Translations under genes and position numbers: made by a program | The notes under the pieces: generated by a model | Seen by the model: the letters and a program-made list of their open reading frames with translations, nothing else | Database searches by the model: none | Told to the model about the DNA's origin: nothing | DNA from: Janthinobacterium lividum | GTDB taxonomy: Bacteria > Pseudomonadota > Gammaproteobacteria > Burkholderiales > Burkholderiaceae_D | Direction: 5' to 3' | Assembly (NCBI GenBank): GCA_945864765.1 | Contig: CAMBDR010000291.1 | Location: 1-6,144, forward strand | DNA: 6,144 nt | Part shown: positions 5,736 to 6,144 of the stretch, one piece after another | Layout of the letters: every line of letters starts with the position of its first letter | Numbering within the stretch: position 1 is the stretch's first letter

Positions 5736-6144
5736 ATGACCCGACCATTACGCATTGAACTCCCGGACGCCATTTACCATGTGACCTCACGCGGTAATCG
5801 ACGCGAAGCCATTTTCGTTGACGATGAAGATCGGCAGCGGTTTTTGCGCATTCTGGCGCAAACATTGGATCGTTTTCAAGCCGAGGTGGTCGCTTACTGC
5901 CTGATGGGCAATCACTATCATTTGGTTTTGCATACGCAGCAGCCCAATTTGTCGGCATTGATGCGGCGCTTTAACGGTATGGTTACGCAAAGTTACAATC
6001 GTCGCCACGGCAAAGTTGGCCATTTGTTTCAGGGGCGTTTTAAAGCCATTTTGGTTGATCAGGATGCTTATTTGCTGACACTGTGTCGCTATGTCGAACT
6101 CAATCCGGTACGCGCCGGAATGGTAACGCAGGCGAAAGATTGGC
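5736..6144 (+). CDS. REP-associated tyrosine transposase (RAYT, Y1_Tnp/IS200-like), N-terminal 136 residues, runs off the right edge
   Basis: This encodes a single-strand DNA transposase of the HUH Y1 class, which nicks DNA and forms a 5'-phosphotyrosine link. RAYT members are thought to mobilise REP hairpins. The frame is open from the ATG at 5736 to the window end. The N-terminus MTRPLRIELPDAIYHVTSRGNRR is typical of the family, with YHVTSRGN forming the first strand. The metal-binding HUH motif is H60-Y-H62 in MGNHYHLVL; GHLFQGRFKA is at 95-104; the presumed nucleophile is Tyr119 in CRYVELNPVRAG. All key residues are intact, so the visible part shows no decay. The C-terminal basic region is beyond the window. 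It is divergent from the PKS and independent of it; such genes usually occur singly as domesticated or mobile elements. The family is certain, current mobility is unknown. Confidence 0.95.
   Translation, partial: MTRPLRIELPDAIYHVTSRGNRREAIFVDDEDRQRFLRILAQTLDRFQAEVVAYCLMGNHYHLVLHTQQPNLSALMRRFNGMVTQSYNRRHGKVGHLFQGRFKAILVDQDAYLLTLCRYVELNPVRAGMVTQAKDW

Overview
The window holds two partial genes facing away from each other across a roughly 235-bp AT-rich intergenic region. Nearly 90 percent of it (minus strand, about 5492 down to the left edge at 1) is a single uninterrupted reading frame for the first about 1830 residues of a modular polyketide synthase (PKS). The last 409 bases (plus strand, 5736 to the right edge) encode the start of a REP-associated tyrosine transposase (RAYT, an IS200-like Y1/HUH protein). 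I see no RNA gene, CRISPR array or complete insertion sequence.

The PKS domain order is ACP-like, KS1, post-KS linker, ACP2, KS2, post-KS linker, DH, then the window ends. Neither ketosynthase is followed by an acyltransferase: each is followed by a linker of under 200 residues that closes with an LPTYPF motif, so this is a trans-AT PKS that must be loaded by a separate malonyl transferase. Both KS domains keep the Cys-His-His catalytic residues. Two other domains look catalytically damaged. The N-terminal ACP-like domain has Thr where the phosphopantetheine Ser should be, and the DH domain has Arg where its catalytic His should be. Short in-frame tandem repeats of 9 or 12 bp sit in all but one of the inter-domain linkers, and one sits inside the DH domain.

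The intergenic region (5493-5735) contains a good sigma70-type promoter reading into the PKS (TTTTCA, 17 bp, TATAAT), a perfect 6-bp-arm palindrome in the PKS leader, a second perfect palindrome nearer the transposase, and a weaker promoter plus ribosome binding site for the transposase. With its own promoter, the PKS is probably the first gene of its transcript. Because its first domain is an ACP rather than a KS, it probably receives the growing chain from another PKS/NRPS protein encoded elsewhere.

The RAYT, the trans-AT PKS and the moderately GC-rich coding sequence next to AT-rich intergenic DNA suggest a proteobacterium, probably gamma or beta, but I cannot name a genus. The product of the PKS cannot be deduced from this fragment.
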